Shown piece by piece: positions 25,870-33,634 of a DNA stretch of 64,000 nucleotides; the first letter of the stretch is position 1, and every line of letters starts with the position of its first letter. Source of the stretch: an uncultured Sulfitobacter sp. (GTDB lineage Bacteria; Pseudomonadota; Alphaproteobacteria; Rhodobacterales; Rhodobacteraceae); NCBI GenBank assembly GCA_947502265.1, contig CANMZB010000003.1, forward strand, positions 186,001-250,000, read 5' to 3'. The position numbers and the translations under genes are program-made. The notes beneath the pieces were generated by a model, which did not search any database, was not told the DNA's origin, and saw only the letters and a list, made by a program, of their open reading frames with translations.

Positions 25870-26654
25870 CAGCGCACCTGCGTCGTTGCGCCCATCATCT
25901 GATCAACAGCAGAGATGACCTTGGCATTCATTTCATAACCACGTTGCGCTTCGATCAACTCGGTAATCTCGCGCACCGCATCAACGGAGCTGTCTTCCAG
26001 ATACCCTTGGCGCAAGGTGCCCAAACCGTCCTGACCGGGGCTGGAAACGAGAGCGGGACCAGAGGCTTCCGTTTCAAGAAACAGGTTGCTGCCGATCGCC
26101 TCCAACCCCTTGGAATTGGTAAAACCGGTGAGCGTGAATTGGCCCAACAGCTGTCCTGCTGCTGCTTCGTCGAAATATGCATAAACCTCCCCATCGGCAT
26201 TGATAGAGATTGAACGTGCGTCATCGGGGATCACAATTTCAGGCGCCACAGGAAAGCCGTCAGAAGTGACGATCACCCCTTCGCCGGTACGCTTCAGCCC
26301 GCCATCCCGAGTATAACCCGTCTGCCCGCTGGGCAGGGTAACCTCAAGATAGCCGGACCCGTCAATCGCAACGTCGAGATCTCCTTGCGTTGCGGACAGC
26401 GAGCCTTGCTGCATGTGCAGGCTGACGGCGGCGGGGCGCACACCAAGACCCAACTGGACACCGGTAGGCAACACCGTACCATCGGATGCGTTGACCGATC
26501 CGGCGCGCGCCATCTGCTGATAATGCAGATCGGCAAATTCGGCACGGCGGGCATTGTAACCGGTGGTACTCATGTTTGCGAGGTTGTTGGAAATCGTTTC
26601 CACTCGCATCTGTTGGGCGCTCATTCCGGTCGCCGCGATTTTAAGGGCGCGCAT
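25869..26654 (-). CDS. flgG: Flagellar distal rod protein FlgG
   Basis: Builds the distal rod. The N-terminal rod signature MRALKIAATGMSAQQMRVET continues into ISNNLANMSTTGYNARRAEF, and the C-terminus has ITELIEAQRGYEMNAKVISA. Length is 261 residues, the usual size. It follows flgF by 21 bases in the flgBC-fliEQ-flgFGAH operon. Confidence 0.97.
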   Translation of the reverse strand: MRALKIAATGMSAQQMRVETISNNLANMSTTGYNARRAEFADLHYQQMARAGSVNASDGTVLPTGVQLGLGVRPAAVSLHMQQGSLSATQGDLDVAIDGSGYLEVTLPSGQTGYTRDGGLKRTGEGVIVTSDGFPVAPEIVIPDDARSISINADGEVYAYFDEAAAGQLLGQFTLTGFTNSKGLEAIGSNLFLETEASGPALVSSPGQDGLGTLRQGYLEDSSVDAVREITELIEAQRGYEMNAKVISAVDQMMGATTQVR

Positions 26655-26675
26655 GGGCGGCCTCCTCTTGATAAA

Positions 26676-27392
26676 TCAGGTTTCTGTCAGGGTTTTTACA
26701 GCCGCGCGGATGCGCTCATCCTCGCTTTGCAAAAAGCTTTGGCCCATCTCGTAGGCGCGCTGCACCTCGATCATTCGTGTAAGTTCCAGCAGTGGATTGA
26801 CGTTGGAACTTTCAACAAAGCCTTGCAGTACACGCGCGCTCAGGGCAGGTTCATCGCCCGCATCCGCGCGAAACATCACCCCCCCCTCGCGGACCATTTC
26901 CAGTGGCGCAAGGGGAGAGACGATTGCCATCTGCCCCAGTGGCGCACCATCCACGCTCAATGTACCATCGGCCGCGACGGCGATTTCCTCGCCGCCGGTC
27001 GGTACAAACAACGGCGCGCGGCCCGCGTCCAGAACCGGATAGCCGTCCGGCGTTACAAGTTGGCCCCCCGCGCTGGCCGCAAAGGACCCCGCGCGCGTTA
27101 AACGATCACCCTGCGGGGTCTGGACCACAAAATAGCCATCCCCCTCAATCGCGAAATCGAATGTGCCTCCGGTTTGGCTCAGGCCGCCCTGCTGGAACGA
27201 TGTCTTGCCAATATTGCCCTGCCCCATAGACAAGGACGGTCCCTGCTCGACAGGTTTTACATATTCAGAGAAAATTACACCTTCTGCACGAAAGCCAGTG
27301 GTCGCCATGTTCGCGAGGTTGTTCGCCACCACCTGCATTTCGCGTTGCAAACCCGATTGCCGGGACAGTGTGATATAGCCGTTGTTGTCCAT
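26676..27392 (-). CDS. flgF: Flagellar proximal rod protein FlgF
   Basis: Proximal rod subunit. Starts at the ATG at 27392, with AGGAGGG seven bases upstream; the open frame reads another 76 codons upstream inside fliQ without homology. N-terminal MDNNGYITLSRQSGLQREMQ and VVANNLANMATTGFRAEGV, C-terminal ELTRMIEVQRAYEMGQSFLQ are typical of rod proteins. Length is 238 residues. Located directly after fliQ. Confidence 0.94.
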   Translation of the reverse strand: MDNNGYITLSRQSGLQREMQVVANNLANMATTGFRAEGVIFSEYVKPVEQGPSLSMGQGNIGKTSFQQGGLSQTGGTFDFAIEGDGYFVVQTPQGDRLTRAGSFAASAGGQLVTPDGYPVLDAGRAPLFVPTGGEEIAVAADGTLSVDGAPLGQMAIVSPLAPLEMVREGGVMFRADAGDEPALSARVLQGFVESSNVNPLLELTRMIEVQRAYEMGQSFLQSEDERIRAAVKTLTET

Positions 27393-27394
27393 AA

Positions 27395-27664
27395 TTACCC
27401 TCCTATGATGAGCGGTATGATCCGGTCGTGAAAGAATGAGACCAGCGTCTTGGTCATGAAGCCCATCGAGATCCAGAACACGATAACGATGGCCCCCAGT
27501 TTCGGGACGAACGTCAGCGTCATTTCCTGAACGGATGTCAGCGCCTGTATCAGACCGATCGTAACGCCCGTCACCAACGCCACGATCAGAATTGGCAATG
27601 AAATCACAAAAGCGATCCACAACCCCTGCCGCAGCGTGTCAAAAAACAACACCTCGTTCATCAT
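27395..27664 (-). CDS. fliQ: Flagellar export gate protein FliQ
   Basis: Small gate subunit with two membrane helices: FVISLPILIVALVTGVTIGL and AIVIVFWISMGFMTKTLVSF, with the family segment IQALTSVQEMTLTFVPKLGA between them. Length is 89 residues, the usual size. It overlaps fliE by 1 base and lies 2 bases upstream of flgF. Confidence 0.96.
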   Translation of the reverse strand: MMNEVLFFDTLRQGLWIAFVISLPILIVALVTGVTIGLIQALTSVQEMTLTFVPKLGAIVIVFWISMGFMTKTLVSFFHDRIIPLIIGG

Positions 27665-27954
27665 CAGACGGGCATCCGCAAGATTTCCTGATACGCTTCG
27701 ACAACACGGTTGCGTACGCTTACCGCCGTCTCGACGGCCAGCTCGGTCTGGGCCAGCGCCTCGACCAACGCATGCGGATCGGCGTTGCCCATCATAGTGG
27801 CCTGCGCCGCCTGCTCGGAATGTGCGAGCGTTGCTGCGAAATCCATCGCAGCACCTTTGAGCAGCGCGCCCGGACCCTCTGCACCTTCGACAGGGGTTGT
27901 GGCCGGCTTGGCCGAGGTGTAATTCTGGATGGCGGAAAGTGCTTTCAATTCCAT
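27664..27954 (-). CDS. fliE: MS ring-rod junction protein FliE
   Basis: Connects the MS ring to the rod and is the first exported rod component. 96 residues, mostly helical. The conserved C-terminal region reads NADPHALVEALAQTELAVET and ends in VRNRVVEAYQEILRMPV, the typical FliE terminus. Lies between flgC and fliQ as in many alphaproteobacteria. Confidence 0.93.
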   Translation of the reverse strand: MELKALSAIQNYTSAKPATTPVEGAEGPGALLKGAAMDFAATLAHSEQAAQATMMGNADPHALVEALAQTELAVETAVSVRNRVVEAYQEILRMPV

Positions 27955-27987
27955 TCTGGAACTCCTTTTATGTTGGGATTCGTGTGG

Positions 27988-28380
27988 TTAGCGGCGCAGT
28001 AACTGCATCAGGCTGCTCGACATTTTGCGCGCCTGATCAAACATTTTGAGGTTCGCCTCATAGCTGCGTTGGGCCTCTCGTGCGTCGGCCAGTTCGATCA
28101 TCAGATTGACGTTCGAGCCATTGTAATGACCTGTCTCGTCCGCCAACGGATGGGCCGGATCAAAGATCGGTTCCAGCTCTGTCGAGTCAAGCCGGACGCG
28201 GCTGACATCTACTTTCGATACACTGTCACCCGCGCCGAATGCCGTTTCAAAGGACACCATTTTGCGGCGGTAACCGGGCGTGTCAGCGTTGGAAATGTTC
28301 TCTGACAGATGCCTCAGGCGTTGCGCCTGTGCAGACATCCCACTGGCCGATACCGACCGAGCACTGGAAAAATCGCTCAT
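27988..28380 (-). CDS. flgC: Flagellar proximal rod protein FlgC
   Basis: Rod protein, 130 residues. The N-terminal block (SASGMSAQAQRLRHLSENIS, then NADTPGYRRKMVSF) and C-terminal ELADAREAQRSYEANLKMFD are rod-family signatures. The gene is 9 bases downstream of flgB and 33 bases upstream of fliE. Confidence 0.94.
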   Translation of the reverse strand: MSDFSSARSVSASGMSAQAQRLRHLSENISNADTPGYRRKMVSFETAFGAGDSVSKVDVSRVRLDSTELEPIFDPAHPLADETGHYNGSNVNLMIELADAREAQRSYEANLKMFDQARKMSSSLMQLLRR

Positions 28381-28389
28381 CCTGTTCTC

Positions 28390-28773
28390 CTACTTACCGA
28401 TGGTCGCGCGCAAAACATCGAGCGCGGATTTATAGATCGCAAGCGCGCGATCATGATGGCTTTTTGCCTCTGCGGCTTTAAGCAGCTCTGTCTCAAGCGA
28501 CACCCCATTGCCATTAGGGCTGCTGCCGCCACGCATCTCCTGTGGGGCCATCGCGGCATCTGACGAGGCGCCGTTGAGATGCTGGGCCCGCGTGGCGCGT
28601 TGAACTATGGCTGGACCGGATGGTGCATAAAGTGCTGCAAAGGGCGGCATCTCGCGTCCCTTGAAACCCGGCGTATCCGCGTTTGCTACATTTTGTGAGA
28701 TAAGCGCTTGGCTTTGCCCCGCGTGGCGGGCCATGGCGGATGACATCTTGAAAACGTCTAAGTTTTCGAACAT
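28390..28773 (-). CDS. flgB: Flagellar proximal rod protein FlgB
   Basis: Innermost rod protein, 127 residues. The N-terminus (FKMSSAMARHAGQSQALISQ, NVANADTPGFKGREM) carries the rod motif; the C-terminus is helical. First gene of the minus-strand operon flgB-flgC-fliE-fliQ-flgF-flgG-flgA-flgH-fliL2, divergent from fliI with a CtrA-like site in the gap. Confidence 0.93.
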   Translation of the reverse strand: MFENLDVFKMSSAMARHAGQSQALISQNVANADTPGFKGREMPPFAALYAPSGPAIVQRATRAQHLNGASSDAAMAPQEMRGGSSPNGNGVSLETELLKAAEAKSHHDRALAIYKSALDVLRATIGK

Positions 28774-28795
28774 CGGGATTCTCCCTGCTGCGATT

Positions 28796-28810
28796 TCAAT
28801 GAAGGCTTAA
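28796..28810. promoter_or_regulatory. CtrA-like site between flgB and fliI (TCAA-N7-TTAA)
   Basis: TCAA, seven bases, TTAA, one base from the TTAA-N7-TTAA consensus, in the 81-base gap between the divergent flgB operon and fliI. It is 22 bases from the flgB start and 44 bases from the fliI start. Confidence 0.45.
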
Positions 28811-28854
28811 CGGTGATTCCTTTAGAAACAGTGAGCAGCAACCAAAGGATCCCC

Positions 28855-30192
28855 ATGACAGATGCTTCTCCCCTCGCTGGGCTTTGTGCCCATATCGCGG
28901 CCCAGCTTCCGGTGCGCCCGGTCGGTCGCGTGATCCGCGCCGAAGGCGGAGTGCTGCATATCAGCGGCCTTTCCGATACGGCCTCGATCGGCTGTGCATT
29001 GCAGGTATATCGCAGGCGGGGCGACGCCCTGCGCGGCCAGGTGGTGCAAATCATCGGTGATACCCTTGTGATGCTGTGCGAAGCACCGCCGGAGGGAATC
29101 GCGCTTAATGATCGGGCCGTCCTTTTGTCGCCTGCCGGTATCGCACCGACAGATGCCTGGCTTGGACGGATCATTGATCCCTCCGGCGCACCACTTGATG
29201 GTAAGCCGCTACTGCGTGGTGGCACAGCGCGGCCATTGTTGTGCGCACCACCGAAAGCCGCAGAGCGGCGCGGTTTTGGCGCACGGCTGGGCACCGGCCT
29301 TGCAGTGACCAACACGATGCTACCCCTCGTAAAAGGGCAGCGTGTTGGTTTGTTTGCAGGTTCCGGCGTCGGGAAATCCACATTGCTCGGCCAGTTGTCG
29401 CGCTATGTGACCGCCGATGTGGTTGTCATTGCGATGGTCGGGGAACGGGGGCGCGAGCTGCGTCATTTTGTTGAAGAGGTATTGGGCAAAGAAGGTCTGG
29501 CGCGCACCGTCGTTGTCGCTGCAACATCAGACCAGTCACCGCTTTTGCGTCGCCGCTGCGCGTGGACGGCGATGGCCGTCGCGGAACACTTTCGCGATGA
29601 CGGAAAATCTGTGCTGTTTCTGGCTGATTCCATCACCCGCTTCGCCGAAGCGCACCGCGAGGTCGCAGTAGCCGCAGGCGAGGCCCCCGTTTTGCGTGGC
29701 TTCCCCCCGTCGACGGCACATATGATTACCGCGCTATGTGAACGCGCCGGACCGGGGAGCGGTATTCAGGGTGATATCACTGCACTTTTCAGCGTGCTTG
29801 TTGCCGGATCAGATATGGATGAGCCTGTTGCCGACATCCTGCGCGGGGTACTGGACGGTCACATCGTTCTGGACCGCGCCATCGCCGAACGCGGGCGGTT
29901 TCCGGCTGTGGATGTGCTGCGCTCTGTCTCGCGCAGCCTGCCCGCTGCTGCAAGCACGCGTGAGAATGCGCTGCTTGCCCAGACCCGCAAAATGCTGGGG
30001 CTTTATGATGCCAATGCGATGATGATCCGGGCGGGCCTCTACTCTCACGGTAGCGATCCGGAAATCGACAAGGCGATCCAGCTATTTCCAGAGGTGGAGG
30101 CGTTTCTGGCCAAAGTAGAGCCGGACGACCCGCAACGCAGTTTCAGCCAACTCGAACTGATCCTGCGCCGCGCGGGGCTTGGCGTGACCTAG
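28855..30192 (+). CDS. fliI: Flagellum-specific export ATPase FliI
   Basis: Energises flagellar protein export. The Walker A motif is GLFAGSGVGKSTLLGQL; the catalytic core has VIAMVGERGRELRHFVEE and the Walker B strand SVLFLADSITRFAEAHRE, all typical of the F1-beta-like FliI family. The ATG at 28855 has AAAGGA upstream and is preferred over the GTG at 28813. Length is 445 residues. It stands alone on the plus strand, and its stop overlaps that of the convergent DUF1217 gene in a CTAG. Confidence 0.96.
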   Translation: MTDASPLAGLCAHIAAQLPVRPVGRVIRAEGGVLHISGLSDTASIGCALQVYRRRGDALRGQVVQIIGDTLVMLCEAPPEGIALNDRAVLLSPAGIAPTDAWLGRIIDPSGAPLDGKPLLRGGTARPLLCAPPKAAERRGFGARLGTGLAVTNTMLPLVKGQRVGLFAGSGVGKSTLLGQLSRYVTADVVVIAMVGERGRELRHFVEEVLGKEGLARTVVVAATSDQSPLLRRRCAWTAMAVAEHFRDDGKSVLFLADSITRFAEAHREVAVAAGEAPVLRGFPPSTAHMITALCERAGPGSGIQGDITALFSVLVAGSDMDEPVADILRGVLDGHIVLDRAIAERGRFPAVDVLRSVSRSLPAAASTRENALLAQTRKMLGLYDANAMMIRAGLYSHGSDPEIDKAIQLFPEVEAFLAKVEPDDPQRSFSQLELILRRAGLGVT

Positions 30193-30977
30193 CCTTGCAA
30201 CAAGGTCAGCGCGATGGCGTTTGACGAAAAGTTCGTGTTGAATGCGCTGATCTGGTCACGAACAATGTATTTCGTGATCAGATCCTGCACCTTCTGCGGA
30301 TCAGAAAACTGACTAATGTCATCAGTCCCGAATTCCTGCTTCGCCCGTTTTTTGAACACTGAAAGCTGCTGATCAATGTCGATCTGGCCAAAGGCAGACG
30401 GCAGGTTGAACGCTTTTTCGAACAGCTGTCGCAGCGGCGGCTCACCCATGATGGTAAACCACTTTGCATCATTGGACTTGTCTTCTGCAGCAAGCGGGCT
30501 CATTTCACGCTCGGCATAAAGCGCGAAACGCATGCTTTCATTCTGTTCGCCCGCCGCAATCTCAAATGAGGTGGCCTCGTAACGGTCGACGATCGCTTCG
30601 ACAAATGTCGCCTCGCCCACTTTCAGGTATTCACCAGGACCAAAGCCAAAAGCATCCGATAATTCAGCATAGCGCGTGTCCGCAAAGCGATTTGCCAGCG
30701 CATCGTCATTCGTGGTGCCTTCTTCGAGAATTTTCCGGATGAAGTAGCGGCTGTCGATATCTGCTTCCAGCCCGAAAGCGCCCAGCGTGACCGTCATCAA
30801 CCGCCGGTCCGCCACAAATTGCTCAGGCGTCTCGATGCTGCCAATGGTTTCACGGAAGTAATCCGTGTCACGCTGCAATTGCACGCTTTCGGTGAATGCC
30901 TTGAACTGGCTGTCATAGGTTTCTTGCAGAAACCGCCAGCCGCCCAGACCACCAAAGGGTACGACAGGCTGAAACAT
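30189..30977 (-). CDS. DUF1217 flagellar-cluster protein
   Basis: 262 residues, soluble and helical, without a signal peptide. The repeated pattern of AFGLEADIDSRYFIRKILEE, then NRFADTRYAELSDAFGFG, and later SRNDAKW-like blocks ending in KYIVRDQISAFNTNF is typical of the DUF1217 family found in alphaproteobacterial flagellar clusters. It overlaps flbT by 1 base, so it belongs to the flaF-flbT run after flagellin. Its role is unknown; a structural or secreted flagellar part is possible. Confidence 0.78.
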   Translation of the reverse strand: MFQPVVPFGGLGGWRFLQETYDSQFKAFTESVQLQRDTDYFRETIGSIETPEQFVADRRLMTVTLGAFGLEADIDSRYFIRKILEEGTTNDDALANRFADTRYAELSDAFGFGPGEYLKVGEATFVEAIVDRYEATSFEIAAGEQNESMRFALYAEREMSPLAAEDKSNDAKWFTIMGEPPLRQLFEKAFNLPSAFGQIDIDQQLSVFKKRAKQEFGTDDISQFSDPQKVQDLITKYIVRDQISAFNTNFSSNAIALTLLQG

Positions 30978-31381
30978 CAGCTTGGCCGCACGGCAAGAAG
31001 CCGTTCCTCACGGGGGAGCAGACTACGCAACGCCTTCAGTGTGCGGTAATGCTGCCGCTCGATCACGGCCTGGCTCGCCTCGGCCAACATTGTTCGGCTG
31101 TCGAGATCGGTGAACACCTGGCTTAGCTCCTCAACTTGACGAAGCAGTGGCATGTGGGCCGCCTCTACATCTCTGTCACCGGACAGGACCATCTGCACGG
31201 CAAACAATGCGCGTCGCACGGGCGTGTTGGCGTCTTCGGGATGGATCGCATCACGCAGGCGCAGGATGTTCGCATCGGGCGTCATGATCGACAGCCGGCT
31301 GCGGCGATCCCCATTTTCGATCACTGCGCCGTTTATCAGAACCCGTTCTTTAGGGCCCAGTTTCAAAACAAGTCCGCTCAT
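30977..31381 (-). CDS. flbT: Flagellin biosynthesis regulator FlbT
   Basis: In Caulobacter FlbT acts after transcription by binding the leader of flagellin mRNA. The family opening SGLVLKLGPKERVLINGAVI and the later MTPDANILRLRDAIHPEDAN are present. The ATG at 31381 sits nine bases after GAAGGG; an ATG three codons earlier is too close to that ribosome-binding site. Length is 134 residues. Located 15 bases after flaF. Confidence 0.93.
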   Translation of the reverse strand: MSGLVLKLGPKERVLINGAVIENGDRRSRLSIMTPDANILRLRDAIHPEDANTPVRRALFAVQMVLSGDRDVEAAHMPLLRQVEELSQVFTDLDSRTMLAEASQAVIERQHYRTLKALRSLLPREERLLAVRPS

Positions 31382-31396
31382 TTCAGGCATCCCTTC

Positions 31397-31750
31397 TCAT
31401 TTCAGGCCACGCAGGATGGCCGTATTCACCTCGATCAAAGGCATTGCGGATGCCTCACGGCGTATGGCTTTGCGGGTATGATGTTCGGTGAATTCGGCCA
31501 GATAAACCAAGCGCGCGCGCAGGTCGTCCGGTAGCAGATTTTCGGAATCAGCAACGCTCAGCCCCAGCCTGCGCCAAAGCGTCCGGTTCTCATGCAAAGC
31601 GTGGATCATTTTGTTAAAATCCCTGGCCTCGATGGCGGATTTCAAGCGGTATGTGATGCGCGCGATGACATCATATTCAATCTTCCGCGCAGATTTAAGT
31701 GGCGCGGAGGTTGGCGCATAGCCGCGCTGTGCAAGTATTGTTGCGTTCAC
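31397..31750 (-). CDS. flaF: Flagellin biosynthesis regulator FlaF
   Basis: Works with FlbT; in Caulobacter it is needed for flagellin production or secretion. 117 residues, helical, with the family stretches SARKIEYDVIARITYRLKSA and FNKMIHALHENRTLWRRLG. It follows the flagellin gene by 73 bases, with a strong hairpin in between, and lies 15 bases before flbT. Confidence 0.92.
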   Translation of the reverse strand: MNATILAQRGYAPTSAPLKSARKIEYDVIARITYRLKSAIEARDFNKMIHALHENRTLWRRLGLSVADSENLLPDDLRARLVYLAEFTEHHTRKAIRREASAMPLIEVNTAILRGLK

Positions 31751-31777
31751 TGGTATCCCTACTCATTATTGGCTGTA

Positions 31778-31803
31778 TCGGGGGCGCGCGAACGCGCCCC
31801 CGA
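31778..31803 (-). terminator. Strong hairpin with TTCG loop between the flagellin gene and flaF
   Basis: A perfect 11-bp stem (TCGGGGGCGCG pairing with CGCGCCCCCGA) closes the tetraloop TTCG on the transcribed (minus) strand, a very stable loop type. No U tract follows, so it may act as a terminator, a partial attenuator, or a 3' stabiliser that raises flagellin mRNA over flaF-flbT. Confidence 0.65.
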
Positions 31804-31823
31804 GCTTGGGCGGGGTTCCAGTT

Positions 31824-32666
31824 TTACCGGAACAGCGACATGATGGACTGCGGCGCCTGATTGGCGATGGACAGCGCCTGAACGCCCAGCTGCTGTTGTG
31901 TCTGCAACGCTTGCAAGCGCGCGGAAGCAGCTTCCATATCAGTATCAACCAACGAACCGATACCCGATGTCACAGCGTCGGACAGCTTGGAGATAAAGTT
32001 CGATTGATCATCGATCCGCTTCCCAGAAGCACCAAGCTGCGCAGCACCGTCAATTGCAACCGTCAGGAATGCTTCGATCTCGTCGAACGCGGTTTCAGCG
32101 GTGGCGGCGGTAGTGATCGGCGTGATTGATGTTGCGTCCAAGTCGGTCGTAAAGTCCAAAGTCGCAACGCTGATCGTCGTTACACTCGGCGCGCCCGATC
32201 CGATACGATCCAGCGAAGACACAACAGTCAACGCCGCACCGCCATTACCGTCGATATCGTCTTTCAACAGGTTCACACCGTTGAATTGCGAACCTTCAGT
32301 GATGGCAGTGATCTGTTTGATCTTCTCCTGCAGATCATCATTGATTTTTCCAAAATCGGCCGTTTCGGATTGACCCGCGACAGCCAGTTCTTTCATCTCT
32401 TTGAGCGTTTCAACGATCTGCTCGGCACCTACGCTGGCAACCGCAACAGTCGATGAACCGACAGCAAGACTGTCAGAAACCGCATCAAAGCCTGCCACGT
32501 CCGATTCCATCACCTTGGAAATCGCCCAGATCGCAGAGTTATCTCTCGCGTTTGCGATCTCTTTACCTGTGGAGATCGCATTTTGCGTATCTGTCAGGTT
32601 GGTGTTGATGGATTTGAGGGTCTGCAACGCAACCATTGCGCCATTGTTTGTAAGAATGCTTGACAT
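31824..32666 (-). CDS. fliC: Flagellin
   Basis: Filament subunit. The N-terminal D0/D1 helices (SSILTNNGAMVALQTLKSIN, then LTDTQNAISTGKEIANARDN) and the C-terminal partner (AASARLQALQTQQQLGVQAL ending in SIMSLFR) are the paired flagellin termini; the variable middle is short, giving 280 residues. The ATG at 32666 matches the family start; the frame continues upstream without homology. A leader of at least 43 bases contains a hairpin. A CtrA-like site lies 155 bases upstream. Confidence 0.96.
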   Translation of the reverse strand: MSSILTNNGAMVALQTLKSINTNLTDTQNAISTGKEIANARDNSAIWAISKVMESDVAGFDAVSDSLAVGSSTVAVASVGAEQIVETLKEMKELAVAGQSETADFGKINDDLQEKIKQITAITEGSQFNGVNLLKDDIDGNGGAALTVVSSLDRIGSGAPSVTTISVATLDFTTDLDATSITPITTAATAETAFDEIEAFLTVAIDGAAQLGASGKRIDDQSNFISKLSDAVTSGIGSLVDTDMEAASARLQALQTQQQLGVQALSIANQAPQSIMSLFR

Positions 32667-32708
32667 GAAGCATGTTCCTTTTTCGCTTCGGCGCTTTGCG
32701 CCGGATGG

Positions 32709-32728
32709 GTTCCGCACAGGTGCGGAAC
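32709..32728 (-). promoter_or_regulatory. Hairpin in the flagellin mRNA leader
   Basis: Perfect 8-bp inverted repeat, GTTCCGCA and TGCGGAAC, with a 4-base loop, ending 42 bases before the fliC start codon. The position suits a post-transcriptional control element; FlbT, known in Caulobacter to bind a flagellin leader, is encoded two genes downstream. Confidence 0.5.
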
Positions 32729-32820
32729 AAAAAGTTTCTTTCTGAAACATACAGACATCCGAGGGTTCAGATACTGTGCCACCCGGGTTCGGATGCATCG
32801 CCTTTGTGGCCTTGTTGCCG

Positions 32821-32835
32821 TTAATGAACCCCTAA
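32821..32835. promoter_or_regulatory. CtrA-like site upstream of flagellin (TTAG-N7-TTAA on the minus strand)
   Basis: On the plus strand TTAA, seven bases, CTAA. One base departs from TTAA-N7-TTAA. It lies in the 229-base gap between the fliC start and the end of flgN. I found no convincing sigma-54 or sigma-28 promoter next to it. Confidence 0.5.
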
Positions 32836-32895
32836 ATCCCCGAAGCGCTGTGCCATGCATTTTATTCAACTCACGCACACTCTCGTTACCGGCGC

Positions 32896-33249
32896 TTAAG
32901 CACGCCTTTCTAACGTCCCTTTTTTCTCTGTCTTTACGCTGCGCCGACGCCCCTGCGCATCATAAGTATCCAACGCAGAGCGCACCTGTTTGAGCGCCGC
33001 AAGCCGTGCAGCTACGGTGCGAATCCCGTCGAGTGCGCCATCGAGTAGCAACTGATTACGTTGCAATTTTTGCTCCAGCGGCGCGATGGCATCGCGGCTC
33101 CATGCGCTTTGTTGCAACAAGCGCTCTACAACGGCCTCCTTTTCCGGCAGGAGTACGCCCAGACCCTCAAGGTCTCCTTCAAGCAAAAGCGTGCGCTCCT
33201 GCTCCAGCAGCAGCTCCAGTGATTCAAGATTGACGAGATGATCAGTCAT
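32896..33249 (-). CDS. flgN: FlgN-like export chaperone
   Basis: FlgN keeps FlgK and FlgL soluble before export. 117 helical residues; the N-terminal half (LVNLESLELLLEQERTLLLE) and middle (EKEAVVERLLQQSAW) match the FlgN pattern of leucine-rich helices, and the middle segment reads LLLDGALDGIRTVAARLAAL. The ATG at 33249 has AAGGAG upstream and overlaps the FlgJ-like gene by 8 bases. The assignment relies on length, helix pattern and position; the family is variable. Confidence 0.75.
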   Translation of the reverse strand: MTDHLVNLESLELLLEQERTLLLEGDLEGLGVLLPEKEAVVERLLQQSAWSRDAIAPLEQKLQRNQLLLDGALDGIRTVAARLAALKQVRSALDTYDAQGRRRSVKTEKKGTLERRA

Positions 33250-33514
33250 TTGTGCGCTCCTTGAGTGCGTCAAAAAGGGATTGCGCCAGCCCGATGCCGC
33301 CGCCTTTTACAATACTCAACGCCTGTTCCTGTATCAGGAAAGAGCTGAATTGTTCTTCGCCCGCGCCGCCACCGAAGGCTTCGCTGGTTTGGCCCAGGCC
33401 TGCGGATTGCAGCATTTCCGCCAAAAATGTCGCTTCAAGCTTCTGGGCCGCCTCCATGAGTACCGCGTCACGGGAGACCGCGGGAACCGATGTGGCAGGA
33501 AGAGGGGGTATCAT
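33242..33514 (-). CDS. FlgJ-like rod-binding protein (no muramidase domain)
   Basis: 90 residues matching the N-terminal rod-binding half of FlgJ: EAAQKLEATFLAEMLQSAGL, then the Gly-rich FGGGAGEEQFSSFLIQEQAL and GGIGLAQSLFDAL. Acts as a rod scaffold or cap. The muramidase half of gamma-proteobacterial FlgJ is absent; the lytic transglycosylase at 19091 may supply that activity. Forms a two-gene unit with flgN, divergent from fliK. Confidence 0.87.
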   Translation of the reverse strand: MIPPLPATSVPAVSRDAVLMEAAQKLEATFLAEMLQSAGLGQTSEAFGGGAGEEQFSSFLIQEQALSIVKGGGIGLAQSLFDALKERTND

Positions 33515-33566
33515 TTTGCAAAACTCCTAAAATATGCGCGATTTTCTCCAGCATGACCTGAAAGCG

Positions 33567-33581
33567 GTAAACAACCGGTAA
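33567..33581. promoter_or_regulatory. CtrA-like site between the FlgJ-like gene and fliK (TTAC-N7-TTAC on the minus strand)
   Basis: GTAA, seven bases, GTAA on the plus strand, each half one base from TTAA. It is in the 120-base gap between divergent genes. The match is weaker than at flgE or fliF. Confidence 0.35.
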
Positions 33582-33634
33582 GGAAGAATGGCGATAGTGG
33601 CACCTCATCGCGGCAGAATCCCGAAAGGCACATC

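Noticed and set aside
32736-32860. Sigma-54 promoter for flagellin (TGGCAC blocks near 32776 and 32853)
   Set aside because: Neither TGGCAC has a GC at the correct distance for the -12 element. A sigma-28-like box (GGCGATGC) also matches poorly and has the wrong spacing.
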